Of a DNA stretch of 64,000 bases, positions 1-8,688 are shown in pieces (within the stretch, counting starts at the first letter, position 1; every line of letters begins with the position of its first letter). Source of the stretch: Rhizobium sp. NXC24 (lineage in GTDB: Bacteria; Pseudomonadota; Alphaproteobacteria; Rhizobiales; Rhizobiaceae); assembly GCF_002944315.1 (NCBI RefSeq), contig NZ_CP024314.1:744001-808000 (forward strand), read 5' to 3'. Under the pieces are notes generated by a model, which was not told the origin of the DNA, did no database searches, and saw only the letters and a list, made by a program, of their open reading frames with translations. The translations under genes and the position numbers were made by a program.

Positions 1-74
1 CGCCTGTCGTCATGTTCTTCCTCATGCAGCGCCATTTCATCGCCGGTCTGACCATGGGGGCCGTCAAAGGATGA
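1..74 (+). CDS. Sugar ABC transporter permease, C-terminal fragment
   Basis: Only the last 23 codons are in the window, in the frame that starts at base 3 and stops with TGA at 72-74. The peptide ends in QRHFIAGLTMGAVKG, the very typical C-terminus of MalG/UgpE-type inner-membrane permeases of carbohydrate ABC importers. The ATPase gene of the same transporter type follows 58 bp downstream on the same strand, so both belong to one operon. The substrate cannot be read from this tail; the beta-galactosidase downstream suggests a galactoside. Confidence 0.8.
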   Translation, partial: PVVMFFLMQRHFIAGLTMGAVKG

Positions 75-132
75 GCGAGACGGCATTTCCTTTCCCAGAA
101 CTCAAGAGTCCAACAGCAGAGAGCCAGGAAAC

Positions 133-1278
133 ATGACCAGCCTCGAACTGCGACAGATCAATAAGAACTATGGTGCATACCATGCATTGCGCGGGATCGA
201 CCTTGCCGTGGAGCAGGGCGAGTTCATCGTCATGGTCGGACCTTCCGGCTGCGGCAAGTCGACCCTGCTTAAGACCATTGCCGGTCTGGAAGGGATTTCG
301 TCCGGCCAGATCCTGATCAATGGCCGCGACGTCAGCAAGGAAGAGCCGGGGGATCGTGGCATCGCCATGGTTTTCCAGTCCTATGCCCTTTACCCGCATA
401 TGACCGTGGCGGAGAACATGGGCTTTGGCCTGCGCATGGCCAAGCGGCCCAAGGCAGAAATCGATGCCGCCGTCGCACGCGCCGCCAAGATCCTGCGCAT
501 CACCGATCAGCTTGAGAAGCGGCCCAAGCAATTATCCGGCGGCCAGCGGCAGCGCGTTGCCATCGGCCGTGCCATTACCCGTTCTCCCGACGTGTTCCTC
601 TTCGATGAACCACTCTCGAATCTCGACGCGGCGCTGAGGACGCAGATGCGCGTCGAATTGAGCAGCCTGCATACGGAACTCGGCGCGACCATGGTCTACG
701 TAACCCACGATCAGGTGGAGGCCATGACCATGGCGAGCCGGATCGTGGTGCTGAACCAGGGTGTGATCGAACAGGTAGGCTCACCGCTGGAGCTCTACCG
801 AAATCCGGAAAATCTCTTCGTTGCGGGCTTCCTTGGGGCTCCGAGAATGAACTTCCTTGCCGTAACCGTGGACGAAGTCTCCGGTCGAGAGGTTCGGGTC
901 TCTGCTCCAGGCATCGTCCCGCTGACGGTCGAATTGTCCGATGGAGTGGCCCTGCAGAAGGGCGCCGATCTGACGCTGGGTGTCCGGCCGGAAAACATAT
1001 CGATCGTCACCGACGTCGCGCATGGTGGTGCGATCGAAGGGCAGGTGCAACTGGTTGAGCACCTCGGTCGCGAGACCATCCTCTATGTTGATGCCGGCAG
1101 CCTGCGTACCATCGCCTCGGAAAGCGGCACCGGAAATATCACCGTCCAGCTTAGCTATGTCGCGCCGTTCACATCTGGCCAGGCTGTGGCTCTGAAGCTC
1201 GACGCCAGGGAGCTCTATCTCTTCTCATCGATCGGCGGACGCACGATCAGTGCCCGCAAAACCATCATAGACAAATGA
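133..1278 (+). CDS. Sugar ABC transporter ATP-binding protein (UgpC/MsmK type)
   Basis: 381-aa ATPase of a CUT1 carbohydrate importer. Visible motifs: Walker A GPSGCGKST (residues 36-44), Q-loop FQSYALYPHMT (81-91), signature LSGGQRQR (134-141), Walker B VFLFDEP (154-160), switch His in VTHDQ (H192), then a C-terminal OB/TOBE regulatory region (about 240-381) as in MalK and UgpC. The stop overlaps the start of the GH42 gene (ATGA at 1275-1278), which implies translational coupling, and the permease tail lies just upstream. It probably powers uptake of a galactose-containing oligosaccharide cut by the next gene product. The family is certain; the substrate is inferred from context. Confidence 0.92.
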   Translation: MTSLELRQINKNYGAYHALRGIDLAVEQGEFIVMVGPSGCGKSTLLKTIAGLEGISSGQILINGRDVSKEEPGDRGIAMVFQSYALYPHMTVAENMGFGLRMAKRPKAEIDAAVARAAKILRITDQLEKRPKQLSGGQRQRVAIGRAITRSPDVFLFDEPLSNLDAALRTQMRVELSSLHTELGATMVYVTHDQVEAMTMASRIVVLNQGVIEQVGSPLELYRNPENLFVAGFLGAPRMNFLAVTVDEVSGREVRVSAPGIVPLTVELSDGVALQKGADLTLGVRPENISIVTDVAHGGAIEGQVQLVEHLGRETILYVDAGSLRTIASESGTGNITVQLSYVAPFTSGQAVALKLDARELYLFSSIGGRTISARKTIIDK

Positions 1279-3440
1279 ATTCGGGAAATAAGACCGTGTC
1301 TGACAAGAACATTGCTGCGACCCCATCCGCTTGGAATACCGTTAAAACCGACCGCTTTCTCGTCGGTGCCCCGCATTATCCCGAGCATGTCGACGAAAGC
1401 TACTGGGAGCGCGATGCCGAACGCATGGCGAAGGCGGGCTTCAACGTGGTGAGAATGGCGGAATTCGCCTGGCATATCCTCGAGCCCAGGCTTGGCACCT
1501 TTGATTTTGATCTGTTCGACCGCGCCATAGCCATGCTCGGGCGGCACGGGATCGATACCATCATGTGCACGCCTACGGCCACGCCGCCGCGCTGGCTGAC
1601 CGTTGCTCATCCGGAGATCCTGCGCGTGGACGGCAAAGGCCGTCCCATGAGCCATGGATCGCGTCAGCATTGCGATACGGCAAGCCCTGTGTTCCGCGAA
1701 CACAGCCGGCGCATTACCAAGACAATGGCCGAACACTATCGAAACAATCCGCATGTTGTCGGCTGGCAGACCGACAATGAGCTAAACACGAGCATGCCGG
1801 AGAGCTATTCAAAGGGGACATTGAGCGAATTTCAGATCTTTCTCGCCGAGAAGTACGGCGATATTGGCAAGCTGAACGCTGCATGGGGCGGTGACTTCTG
1901 GGCAACTGCCTATGATAGTTTCGACCAGGTCGTGCTTCCGATCGAATTCGGCCCGACCTTCCCCAGTCCCGGCCATGTGCAGGATTACCACCGCTTCCTT
2001 GCGTTTGCGACCGCACGGTTTCAGCACGATCAGGTCGAGATCCTGCGGGCCACGAACCCGTCGTGGTTCGTCTTCCACAATCTCGGCGGCTTGCGGGATA
2101 TCGACTTCCGCGGTCAGTTCACCACGGATCTCGATTTCGTCGGCTACGACATCTATCCGATGCTCTACGATGAGTTTCAGCGCATCGGAAATCACGCAAA
2201 GGTTCAGGCACTGCACCTGGATATATGCCGCGGCTTTTCGGGGAACTACATCGTGCCGGAGCAACAGTCCGGCTTCGGCAGCCAGCCGGGCTTCTGCACG
2301 CTGACGCCAGAGCCGGGCGAGCTTCGGCGCATGGCCATGTCATCGGTCGCACACGGCGCGGACGGGTTGATGTTCTTCCGCTGGCGTCCGGCCCATTTCG
2401 GCGCCGAGATCTACTGGATGGGCATCATCGACCACGACGACGTCGGGCGCCATCGCTATGAGGAAGCCAAGCAGTTTGCGACCGAAATGACGGCGCTGAA
2501 GGACAAGATCCTGGGTACCTATGTTCGCATGGATGTAGGCATCGCCGGCTCGGACTTTGACAATCAGGAAGCCCATAAGACCTACGCAATCGGACTGCCA
2601 AGCCCGCAGGACGACGCGGTTCTTCTGCATCAATATTGCTACGATCGCGGCATCGCTTGCGGCTTCATCCATCCTGAGGATGATCTGTCGAAGCTGAAGC
2701 TGTTCTATGTTCCGCATTGGGTGATGTGGAAGGATGAATGGACCGAAAAACTCAAAGCGTTCGCGGAGCAGGGCGGCACTGTCGTTATCGGCGCACGTAC
2801 CGGAACGCGGAATGAGGACAATCACGTCATCCGGCAGACGGCCCCGGGCACGTCTCTTTCCAACCTCACTGGCGTACGGGTCGAAGACTTCGGTCGTCTT
2901 GCTGCCCCGGGCGCCAACGGACTGTTCGACGTGATGGAACGATCCGGTGGCCTGGTGGTGCCGCCAAACAAGCCCGCTGAATCCCATCGCAGGACGCGCC
3001 GTTTCAAGATCGGCAACCAGGAACTGCCCGCCGGGCACTTCTACGAAAATCTCTTGGTCGACCCGGATGTCGAGATCGTCTCCGCCTGGTCCAATCGCTA
3101 TGCGGACGGTCTACCCATGGCGACGTCGCGCAAGGTCGGCAAGGGTCAGGTCGTCTATGTCGGCACCTATCTCACGCCCGAGCTGACGGCTGCACTGGCC
3201 GAACGGCTGTTCCCGGCGGCAGGTGTGCAGCCGCTGGTGGACGATCTTCCTGATGGCGTCGAGGTCACCATGCGCATGAATGACGAACGCAGGCTACTGT
3301 TCATCCAAAACTACACCGATCAGCCCGCAAGCCTCACCGCCGTGGCGCCCGGCAAGAACCTTCTCGATAGTGGAAAAGCCGTTGTGGGCGGTCTCGATCT
3401 CGCTGGCTATGACTGCGCCATCATCGAATTGGAGCATTGA
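1275..3440 (+). CDS. Beta-galactosidase, glycoside hydrolase family 42
   Basis: 721-aa GH42 enzyme that releases beta-linked galactose from short galactosides. The N-terminal half is the TIM-barrel catalytic domain. The acid/base residue is the Glu of TDNELN (E169), and the nucleophile is most likely the Glu of IVPEQQSGFG (E329). The C-terminal part fits the trimerisation domain (about 430-640) and a small beta domain, and the length is normal for the family. No signal peptide is visible, so it should act in the cytoplasm on imported sugar. The start ATG overlaps the stop of the ABC ATPase. Rhizobial GH42 enzymes also act on arabinosides or plant galacto-oligosaccharides, so lactose need not be the natural substrate. 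Confidence 0.92.
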   Translation: MNSGNKTVSDKNIAATPSAWNTVKTDRFLVGAPHYPEHVDESYWERDAERMAKAGFNVVRMAEFAWHILEPRLGTFDFDLFDRAIAMLGRHGIDTIMCTPTATPPRWLTVAHPEILRVDGKGRPMSHGSRQHCDTASPVFREHSRRITKTMAEHYRNNPHVVGWQTDNELNTSMPESYSKGTLSEFQIFLAEKYGDIGKLNAAWGGDFWATAYDSFDQVVLPIEFGPTFPSPGHVQDYHRFLAFATARFQHDQVEILRATNPSWFVFHNLGGLRDIDFRGQFTTDLDFVGYDIYPMLYDEFQRIGNHAKVQALHLDICRGFSGNYIVPEQQSGFGSQPGFCTLTPEPGELRRMAMSSVAHGADGLMFFRWRPAHFGAEIYWMGIIDHDDVGRHRYEEAKQFATEMTALKDKILGTYVRMDVGIAGSDFDNQEAHKTYAIGLPSPQDDAVLLHQYCYDRGIACGFIHPEDDLSKLKLFYVPHWVMWKDEWTEKLKAFAEQGGTVVIGARTGTRNEDNHVIRQTAPGTSLSNLTGVRVEDFGRLAAPGANGLFDVMERSGGLVVPPNKPAESHRRTRRFKIGNQELPAGHFYENLLVDPDVEIVSAWSNRYADGLPMATSRKVGKGQVVYVGTYLTPELTAALAERLFPAAGVQPLVDDLPDGVEVTMRMNDERRLLFIQNYTDQPASLTAVAPGKNLLDSGKAVVGGLDLAGYDCAIIELEH

Positions 3441-3577
3441 GCCGCGTCGAGCAACTTAATGTGATCGGGGAAAGCGGGAACGGGATAGCGCAAACGAGAT
3501 TAGGAACATGACGATCGGCTGAACTGTCCGGTCGGCGCTGAGTTTTGCCCTACAGATTCTTATGAAAGGATGGATCT
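3441..3577 (+). other. Intergenic leader of the pqq operon
   Basis: 137 bp between the GH42 stop and pqqA. It should hold the pqq promoter, but I see no convincing sigma-70 pair or EcfG-type site. A purine-rich ribosome site (AAGGATGG, near 3566-3573) sits just before the pqqA ATG. Confidence 0.4.
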
Positions 3578-3688
3578 ATGAAGTGGCATGTTCCGAAATT
3601 CGTAGAGGTAAGCTGCGGCATGGAAATTAACCGGTATGCGCCCGCCGATGGTTCCGAGCCGGTGCTGTTCTTATCCTTGATCATTTGA
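3578..3688 (+). CDS. pqqA: PQQ precursor peptide PqqA
   Basis: 36-aa ribosomal peptide that supplies the Glu and Tyr from which pyrroloquinoline quinone is made. It begins MKWHVPKFVEV and contains the diagnostic E-x-x-x-Y unit as EINRY (E16, Y20). Its C-terminal tail is a little longer and more hydrophobic (LFLSLII) than in the short PqqA peptides. PqqE, with PqqD as chaperone, forms the Glu-Tyr carbon-carbon bond. The gene is small enough to be missed by many gene callers. It lies 10 bp ahead of pqqB, at the head of the pqqABCDE operon. Confidence 0.93.
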   Translation: MKWHVPKFVEVSCGMEINRYAPADGSEPVLFLSLII

Positions 3689-3698
3689 AAGCAACAGG

Positions 3699-4607
3699 TT
3701 GACGACCCGATTTCTTGTCCTAGGTGCTGCCGCAGGCGGAGGCTTGCCGCAGTGGAACTGCGGTTGTCCGACCTGTGTGGCGGCGCGGCTGGGCGATCTT
3801 GCTCCGCAGACGCAAGCGTCATTGGCCGTGAGCGTCGATGGTCGCGCTTGGCTGGTCGTGGACGCGTCCCCGGATATCTGCCAGCAGTTGCGCAATCAGC
3901 CTGAGCTGTGGCCGCAGGAATTACGCGACAGCCCCTTCAAAAGCATTATGCTGACGAGCGGCGATATCGACCATGTCGCCGGTCTGCTGACATTGCGGGA
4001 AAAGCAGCCCTTCGAGCTGTTCGCGACCCGCGCTTTGCTGGAGACGTTGGAGCAAAATCCGATTTACGGGGTGCTCGATCCTCTTCATGTGCGCCAAAAT
4101 CCGATCGAGCTCGAAACGCCATTTTTTCCGCTCGATGATCTGGAGGCGAGGCTCTTCGCCGTCGCCGGCAAGGTTCCGCTCTATCTCGAAAAGGATGAGC
4201 CGGAACTCGGGGTCGAAAGCGAGCAGACCGTGGGCGTCGAATTCCGCATTGGCGCGCAGCGTGTCCTCTACATTCCCGGTTGCGGCGGTGTAAGCGTGGC
4301 CTTGGCGGATCGGATTGCTGGCGCGGAACTGCTATTCTTCGATGGCACGGTGTTCACCGATGACGAGATGATCCGGATGGGCACCGGCCAGAAGACGGGA
4401 CGGCGAATGGGACATGTCCCGATCAGCGGTCCCGGCGGCAGCCTCGAGGCACTGTCGCGTCTGCCGATCGGGCGGTGCATCTATATTCACGTCAACAATA
4501 CCAACCCTGTTTGGCGGGCCGGAGCGGAACGAGCGCAACTTGAGCGACACGGTTTCGCCGTCGGCTATGACGGAATGGAGGTCACGCTTGCGACAGGCTG
4601 CCGATAG
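3699..4607 (+). CDS. pqqB: PQQ biosynthesis protein PqqB
   Basis: 302-aa metallo-beta-lactamase-fold protein. PqqB is reported to act as an oxygenase/hydroxylase on the cross-linked precursor. The N-terminal FLVLGAAAGGGLPQWNC motif with following cysteines (NCGCPTC) is typical of PqqB, and the degenerate metal motif reads TSGDIDHVAGLL. The start is a TTG at 3699, 10 bp after pqqA, and gives the standard N-terminus. The 3' end overlaps pqqC by 41 bp. Identity is certain from the family signature and the operon. Confidence 0.95.
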   Translation: MTTRFLVLGAAAGGGLPQWNCGCPTCVAARLGDLAPQTQASLAVSVDGRAWLVVDASPDICQQLRNQPELWPQELRDSPFKSIMLTSGDIDHVAGLLTLREKQPFELFATRALLETLEQNPIYGVLDPLHVRQNPIELETPFFPLDDLEARLFAVAGKVPLYLEKDEPELGVESEQTVGVEFRIGAQRVLYIPGCGGVSVALADRIAGAELLFFDGTVFTDDEMIRMGTGQKTGRRMGHVPISGPGGSLEALSRLPIGRCIYIHVNNTNPVWRAGAERAQLERHGFAVGYDGMEVTLATGCR

Positions 4608-5364
4608 AGAAGCGTTCGAGGCGCGCCTGCGCGCAGTGGGCGAGGCTCGCTATCACGACAAGCATCCATTTCACCAGCAACTGCACGCGGGCCAATGCGA
4701 CATGACGCAGGTCCGAGCCTGGGTCATCAACCGGTACTACTATCAGAGCCATATTCCGATGAAGGATGCCGCCTTCTTGTCGCGCTGCGAGGATCCGCAG
4801 TTGCGGCGGGCATGGCGCAAGCGCATCGAGGATCACGATGGCGGCATTGAAGATGGAGGTGGGATTCGCCGCTGGTTGAAGCTCGCCGAGGCCGTAAGCC
4901 TGGATCCAGACTATGTTGCCTCGATGCGCGGCGTGCTTGCTGGCACGCGATTTGCCGTGGATGCCTATGTTCATTTCGTCCGCGAGAAGCCGATGCTGGA
5001 AGCGGTCGCCTCGTCGCTGACGGAGATGTTCGCCCCGGCTATCCACGCCCACCGCATCGCCGGCCTGATCGAACATTATGCCTTCGCCAATGAAGGCGCG
5101 CTCGCATACTTCCGGCAGCGCCTCAACGAAGCGCCGAAAGAAGTTGCGTTCGGTCTCAACTATGTTCTCGATCACGCCGACACGCTTGAAAAGCAGGATG
5201 CGACTGTCGCTGCGCTGACGTTCAAGACTGATGTCCTGTGGTCGCAGCTCGATGCGCTCTCCCATGCCTATGTCAGTCCGGGACACATTCCGCCCGGCGG
5301 CTGGGATGGCCGCGAAGGTGTGACCGCTATGCAGGAAGGGGAGAACGAGGGGAGAGCATCATGA
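4567..5364 (+). CDS. pqqC: Pyrroloquinoline-quinone synthase PqqC
   Basis: 265-aa cofactor-free oxidase that carries out the final ring closure and eight-electron oxidation to PQQ. Characteristic segments: YHDKHPFHQQLHAG, WVINRYYYQ, IPMKDAAFLSRC, EDHDG and SSLTEMFAP, all typical of the all-helical PqqC/TenA-like fold. The start at ATG 4567 gives the family's usual length of about 250 aa and makes the gene overlap pqqB by 41 bp; a more upstream start would run far into pqqB and add unrelated sequence. The stop overlaps the pqqD start (ATGA). Confidence 0.94.
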   Translation: MTEWRSRLRQAADREAFEARLRAVGEARYHDKHPFHQQLHAGQCDMTQVRAWVINRYYYQSHIPMKDAAFLSRCEDPQLRRAWRKRIEDHDGGIEDGGGIRRWLKLAEAVSLDPDYVASMRGVLAGTRFAVDAYVHFVREKPMLEAVASSLTEMFAPAIHAHRIAGLIEHYAFANEGALAYFRQRLNEAPKEVAFGLNYVLDHADTLEKQDATVAALTFKTDVLWSQLDALSHAYVSPGHIPPGGWDGREGVTAMQEGENEGRAS

Positions 5365-5657
5365 GCGAAGAGGGTGCCCCCAAGATCGATGGACTGACAA
5401 TCGCCGGGCTCGCGCGTGGGGTCAGGCTCCGCGAGGATGCCGCTCGCGGGCAGACGATCCTGCTTGCACCCGAACGCGCGCTCGCGCTCGACGAGATTGC
5501 GGTGGCGATCATCAAGGCCCTCGACGGCGTGAGAACGCTGGATGAAATCGCCGCCGGATTTGCGCAGGAATTTCAGGCGCCGAAGGATGAGATCCTCAAC
5601 GACATGATTGCCTTCGTCCGCGAGTTCGCAACCAGGCGGATGCTGGAGTTAAGCTGA
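5361..5657 (+). CDS. pqqD: PQQ peptide chaperone PqqD
   Basis: 98-aa winged-helix-like peptide chaperone (RRE fold) that binds PqqA and presents it to PqqE. Recognisable elements are GVRLREDAARGQTILLAPER, LDEIAVAIIKALDG and the TLDEIAAGF stretch. The start overlaps the pqqC stop (ATGA, 5361-5364) and the stop overlaps the pqqE start (TGATG), so translation of C, D and E is coupled. The N-terminus is slightly extended compared with the shortest PqqD proteins. Confidence 0.93.
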   Translation: MSEEGAPKIDGLTIAGLARGVRLREDAARGQTILLAPERALALDEIAVAIIKALDGVRTLDEIAAGFAQEFQAPKDEILNDMIAFVREFATRRMLELS

Positions 5658-6778
5658 TGAGCGAGTATCTTCAAGGAGATGAGAAGCAGCGCATCATCGC
5701 TGCGCCGCCACCGATCGCCATGCTGGCGGAATTGACGCATCGCTGCCCGCTTGCCTGCCCCTATTGCTCCAATCCGCTGGAGCTGACGCAAAACCGGCAC
5801 GAACTGGCAACGGAAGAATGGATTGCCGCCTTCAGGCAGGCGGCTAAATTGGGCGTCCTGCATCTGCACCTGTCCGGCGGCGAACCGGCCGCCCGTCGCG
5901 ATCTGGTCGCCCTGACGGCGGGAGCTGCTTCTTGCGGTCTCTACAGCAATCTCATCACCTCCGGCATTGGATTGACGCAGCTTCGCCTCGCCGAACTGGC
6001 CAATGCCGGATTGGATCACATCCAGCTTTCGATCCAGGGTGCGACTGTGGAGGTAGCCGACCATGTCAGCAACTACGCAGGCGGCTATGCCCGCAAACTG
6101 GCGGTCTCCGGCTGGATAGGCGAGATTGGCATTCCACTGACCGTCAATGCTGTTTGCCACAAACAAAATATACATCAGGTTGGCGATATGATCGCATTGG
6201 CAGTCAAGCTAGGTGCGCGCCGGATAGAGGTCGCGACCGTGCAATTCCATGGATGGGCCGAAAAAAACCGCGCTGCTTTGATGCCGACGTGCGCACAGGT
6301 CGAAAGGACGAAGGCGCTTATCGAGGAAGAGCGCAGAAGGCTGGAGGGCATCCTCGTCATCGATTACGTTCCCGCCGATCACCATTCGCGCTATCCAAAG
6401 GATTGCATGGGAGGCTGGGACCGCACCGGGCTCAACATTACCCCGTCGGGGCGCGTACTGCCTTGCCACGCCGCCGAGACGATTCCGTTCCTCACATTCG
6501 ACAATGTGCGTAACAAGCCACTGGCGGAAATCTGGTATCGCAGCAGCGCTTTCAACGCCTATCGCGGCGAGGATTGGATGCAGGAACCCTGCCGCAGTTG
6601 CGCCCGCAAACACATCGATCATGGCGGCTGTCGCTGCCAGGCTATGGCACTTGCGGGTCATGCAGATGCAACCGATCCCGTCTGTATCCGTTCGCCGCTG
6701 CATACACATATCTTGGACCAGGCGGAGGCGGATGGCCTAAGCGAACCGCCTGCCTTTATTTATCGAGGGCGTGCATGA
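5657..6778 (+). CDS. pqqE: PqqA peptide cyclase PqqE (radical SAM)
   Basis: 373-aa radical SAM/SPASM enzyme that links the Glu and Tyr side chains of PqqA. The SAM cluster motif CPLACPYC gives C30, C34 and C37, and the SAM-binding GGEP motif is in HLSGGEPA. The C-terminal SPASM domain carries the auxiliary-cluster cysteines (CMGGWDR, LPCHAAE, CRSCARKHIDHGGCRC, DPVC). It is the last gene of the operon; pqqF/pqqG-type protease genes are not next to it, so precursor trimming must use a protease encoded elsewhere. Confidence 0.95.
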   Translation: MSEYLQGDEKQRIIAAPPPIAMLAELTHRCPLACPYCSNPLELTQNRHELATEEWIAAFRQAAKLGVLHLHLSGGEPAARRDLVALTAGAASCGLYSNLITSGIGLTQLRLAELANAGLDHIQLSIQGATVEVADHVSNYAGGYARKLAVSGWIGEIGIPLTVNAVCHKQNIHQVGDMIALAVKLGARRIEVATVQFHGWAEKNRAALMPTCAQVERTKALIEEERRRLEGILVIDYVPADHHSRYPKDCMGGWDRTGLNITPSGRVLPCHAAETIPFLTFDNVRNKPLAEIWYRSSAFNAYRGEDWMQEPCRSCARKHIDHGGCRCQAMALAGHADATDPVCIRSPLHTHILDQAEADGLSEPPAFIYRGRA

Positions 6779-6836
6779 TCGTGCATAGCGCCGTCAGCTA
6801 AAGTCGGATGCCCGGCGCTTCGTGTGCCGAGCGATA

Positions 6837-7946
6837 TCAGCGGGTCAGGTTGTCAATCGGGACGCGCAAATGAATTCGAAGCCCTTCCGGCCTCCATTCC
6901 CGCGTGATCGATCCATTGAGCGATCCTTCGACGGTCACCCGCTCAAGCTGGGATCCGAAGCCGGAGCTCGGCCCAGGCGCCGTAACAGCCGGGCCCCCGG
7001 TTTCTGTCCAGATGAGACTGAGCTCGCCGTCCGTCACCAGCTCGATCGTGATCTGTCCCTCTGGAAGGGAAAGCGCGCCGTATTTCATCGCGTTGGTCGC
7101 GAATTCATGTAGCAGCAATGCCAAGGATGTCAGCGCGGAACCTCCAACCGGGGCATCCGAGCCATGAATCTGTATTCTCTGCCGGTCATCCTCCCGATGA
7201 ACGGCCAGAACCGCGTCAAAGAGGGAAAAGAGGCTGGTCGACGATCGAGCAGTTACATCTCCGGAAAGATCCGGCAATGTCAGATCATGAGCGCGAGCCA
7301 AGGAAACGATCCGTCTGCGCAGATTGTCGGCGAGATCCTGCGCGCTCGTGGCCGATCGCTGGCTCATGGTGATAAGCGCATTGGTGATCGCGAACAGGTT
7401 CTTGATACGATGGTTCATCTCCCGCAGGAGCAGCGTCTGGCGTTCGCGCTCACGTTTGCGCTCGGAAATGTCCCGGGCGATCTTCGACGCTCCGATAATC
7501 GCCCCGTCCCCATTGCGGATCGGCGACACGGTAAGGGAGACATCGACCAGGCTGCCATCCTTGCGCCGGCGCACCGTTTCATAGTGATCGACCCGTTCGC
7601 CTTGACGGATTCGCCCTATGATCGTTGTTTCCTCGTGAAGTCGCTCATCCGGGATCAGAACGGTAATCGGCTGGCCAATCATTTCTGCCCCCGTAAATCC
7701 GAACAGGCGTTCGGCGCCCAGGTTCCAGCTCGTGATGATGCCGCCGAGGGTCTTGCTGATGATCGCGTCATCGGAATTTTCAACAATCGCAACCAGCCAG
7801 GCATCTGCCGAAGGTGCATGCGGGCCCAATTGGTGGGTGAGATTCTCGCTCAAGCTTCTACTCGGAGTAGGTTCGATTTCGTTCGCTGCCCCCTCGGAAT
7901 CTGATGCTGACACGGAGGCCAAAGAAACCGTTTCGTCGGCCATCAT
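6837..7946 (-). CDS. PAS-domain sensor histidine kinase, HWE family
   Basis: About 369-aa soluble kinase. A PAS domain (roughly residues 45-165; TSWNLGAERLFGFTGAEMIG) is followed by the H-box LREMNHRIKNLFAI, N-box LLHEFATNAMKYGAL and a W-x-E motif in LIWTETGGP, the marks of HWE/HisKA_2 kinases. The PAS lacks the NCRFLQ cysteine motif of light-sensing LOV domains. No membrane segment is seen. I chose the ATG-ATG at 7946/7943 because a purine-rich AAAGGAAAGG lies just upstream; the frame stays open to 8249 but that extension looks non-coding. No response regulator is adjacent, so it is an orphan. HWE kinases often feed the PhyR/EcfG general stress pathway in alphaproteobacteria; that role here is inference. 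Confidence 0.85.
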   Translation of the reverse strand: MMADETVSLASVSASDSEGAANEIEPTPSRSLSENLTHQLGPHAPSADAWLVAIVENSDDAIISKTLGGIITSWNLGAERLFGFTGAEMIGQPITVLIPDERLHEETTIIGRIRQGERVDHYETVRRRKDGSLVDVSLTVSPIRNGDGAIIGASKIARDISERKRERERQTLLLREMNHRIKNLFAITNALITMSQRSATSAQDLADNLRRRIVSLARAHDLTLPDLSGDVTARSSTSLFSLFDAVLAVHREDDRQRIQIHGSDAPVGGSALTSLALLLHEFATNAMKYGALSLPEGQITIELVTDGELSLIWTETGGPAVTAPGPSSGFGSQLERVTVEGSLNGSITREWRPEGLRIHLRVPIDNLTR

Positions 7947-8180
7947 CGCCTTTCCTTTCCCCATCATCATCTCCCGGACGGTAGAGGTCGTAACGGACCC
8001 ACCCTGTCCACACGCGAAGGTAGCCACAACCAGTATTGCCGCCGCTCGACAGTTCAACGCCGCTGTTGCCGCGTCTGATATCGAGGCTGCGTGCATTCGC
8101 GCATCGTCTGCGGATCGGCCGCTGATCAACCCTTCGGCAATCGCAATTGCGTGATTCGCAGATCGATGAGAAGGGCTCCG
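7947..8180. other. Divergent intergenic region
   Basis: About 235 bp between the divergent kinase and DUF2231 genes. Apart from the candidate EcfG-type promoter that begins at 8181, I see nothing clear in it. Open frames here have no family features. Confidence 0.3.
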
Positions 8181-8205
8181 GGAACAACGGGTTTCTGCAG
8201 ATGTT
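8181..8205 (+). promoter_or_regulatory. Candidate EcfG-type promoter
   Basis: GGAAC (8181-8185), 16-bp spacer, TGTT (8202-8205), about 36 bp before the DUF2231 start codon. It differs from the GGAAC-N16-CGTT consensus at one base of the -10 element. A match this loose can occur by chance a few times in 64 kb, so only its position before a stress-type gene supports it. Confidence 0.4.
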
Positions 8206-8241
8206 CGATACGCATTCCAACTAGCATTATGGCAAATCGAT

Positions 8242-8688
8242 ATGACCAATCAAGCCCTTCACTCGACTGCTCGGATCGCCAAACATCCAATTCATCCCAT
8301 GCTGGTGCCTTACCCAATCGCCTGCTTCGTCGGCACTCTCTTGACGGATCTGGCTTACTGGCGAACGGCCGAAATGATGTGGGCAAATTTCTCTGCGTGG
8401 TTGTTGACGGCCGGCTTGTTGATGGGCCTGCTCGCAGCCATTGCAGGTCTGATCGATTTCCTCGGCGACCGGCTCATTCGAGCGCTTTGGCCCGCCTGGC
8501 CGCATGTTTTGGGCAATGTCCTCGTTCTGATCCTATCCTTCTTCAACGCCCTGGTGCACAGCCGCGACGCCTGGACCTCAGTTGTCCCCACGGGTCTCAT
8601 CCTTTCCGCCGTGGTGGTGGCGATTATCCTCTTCACCGGCTGGATGGGATGGGCGCTCGTCTACCGTTACCATGTGGGAGTCGACTGA
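8242..8688 (+). CDS. DUF2231 membrane protein
   Basis: 148-aa integral membrane protein with four hydrophobic segments (about residues 25-45, 52-73, 87-103, 115-138). The N-terminal HPIHPMLVPYPIACF stretch with paired histidines is the DUF2231 signature, and some members are thought to bind haem or copper. The stop overlaps the start of the dehydrogenase lipoprotein gene (TGATG at 8686-8690), so the two are translationally coupled. That pairing is common in rhizobia and suggests the membrane protein could pass electrons from the dehydrogenase, which is inference. Confidence 0.85.
   Translation: MTNQALHSTARIAKHPIHPMLVPYPIACFVGTLLTDLAYWRTAEMMWANFSAWLLTAGLLMGLLAAIAGLIDFLGDRLIRALWPAWPHVLGNVLVLILSFFNALVHSRDAWTSVVPTGLILSAVVVAIILFTGWMGWALVYRYHVGVD

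Noticed and set aside
7947..8249. Upstream extension of the histidine kinase
   Set aside because: Arg/Ser/Ala-rich translation without domain features; a good ribosome site supports the start at 7946/7943.
8091..8687. N-terminal extension of the dehydrogenase reading frame
   Set aside because: It runs antiphase through the DUF2231 gene; the lipoprotein signal begins exactly at ATG 8688.
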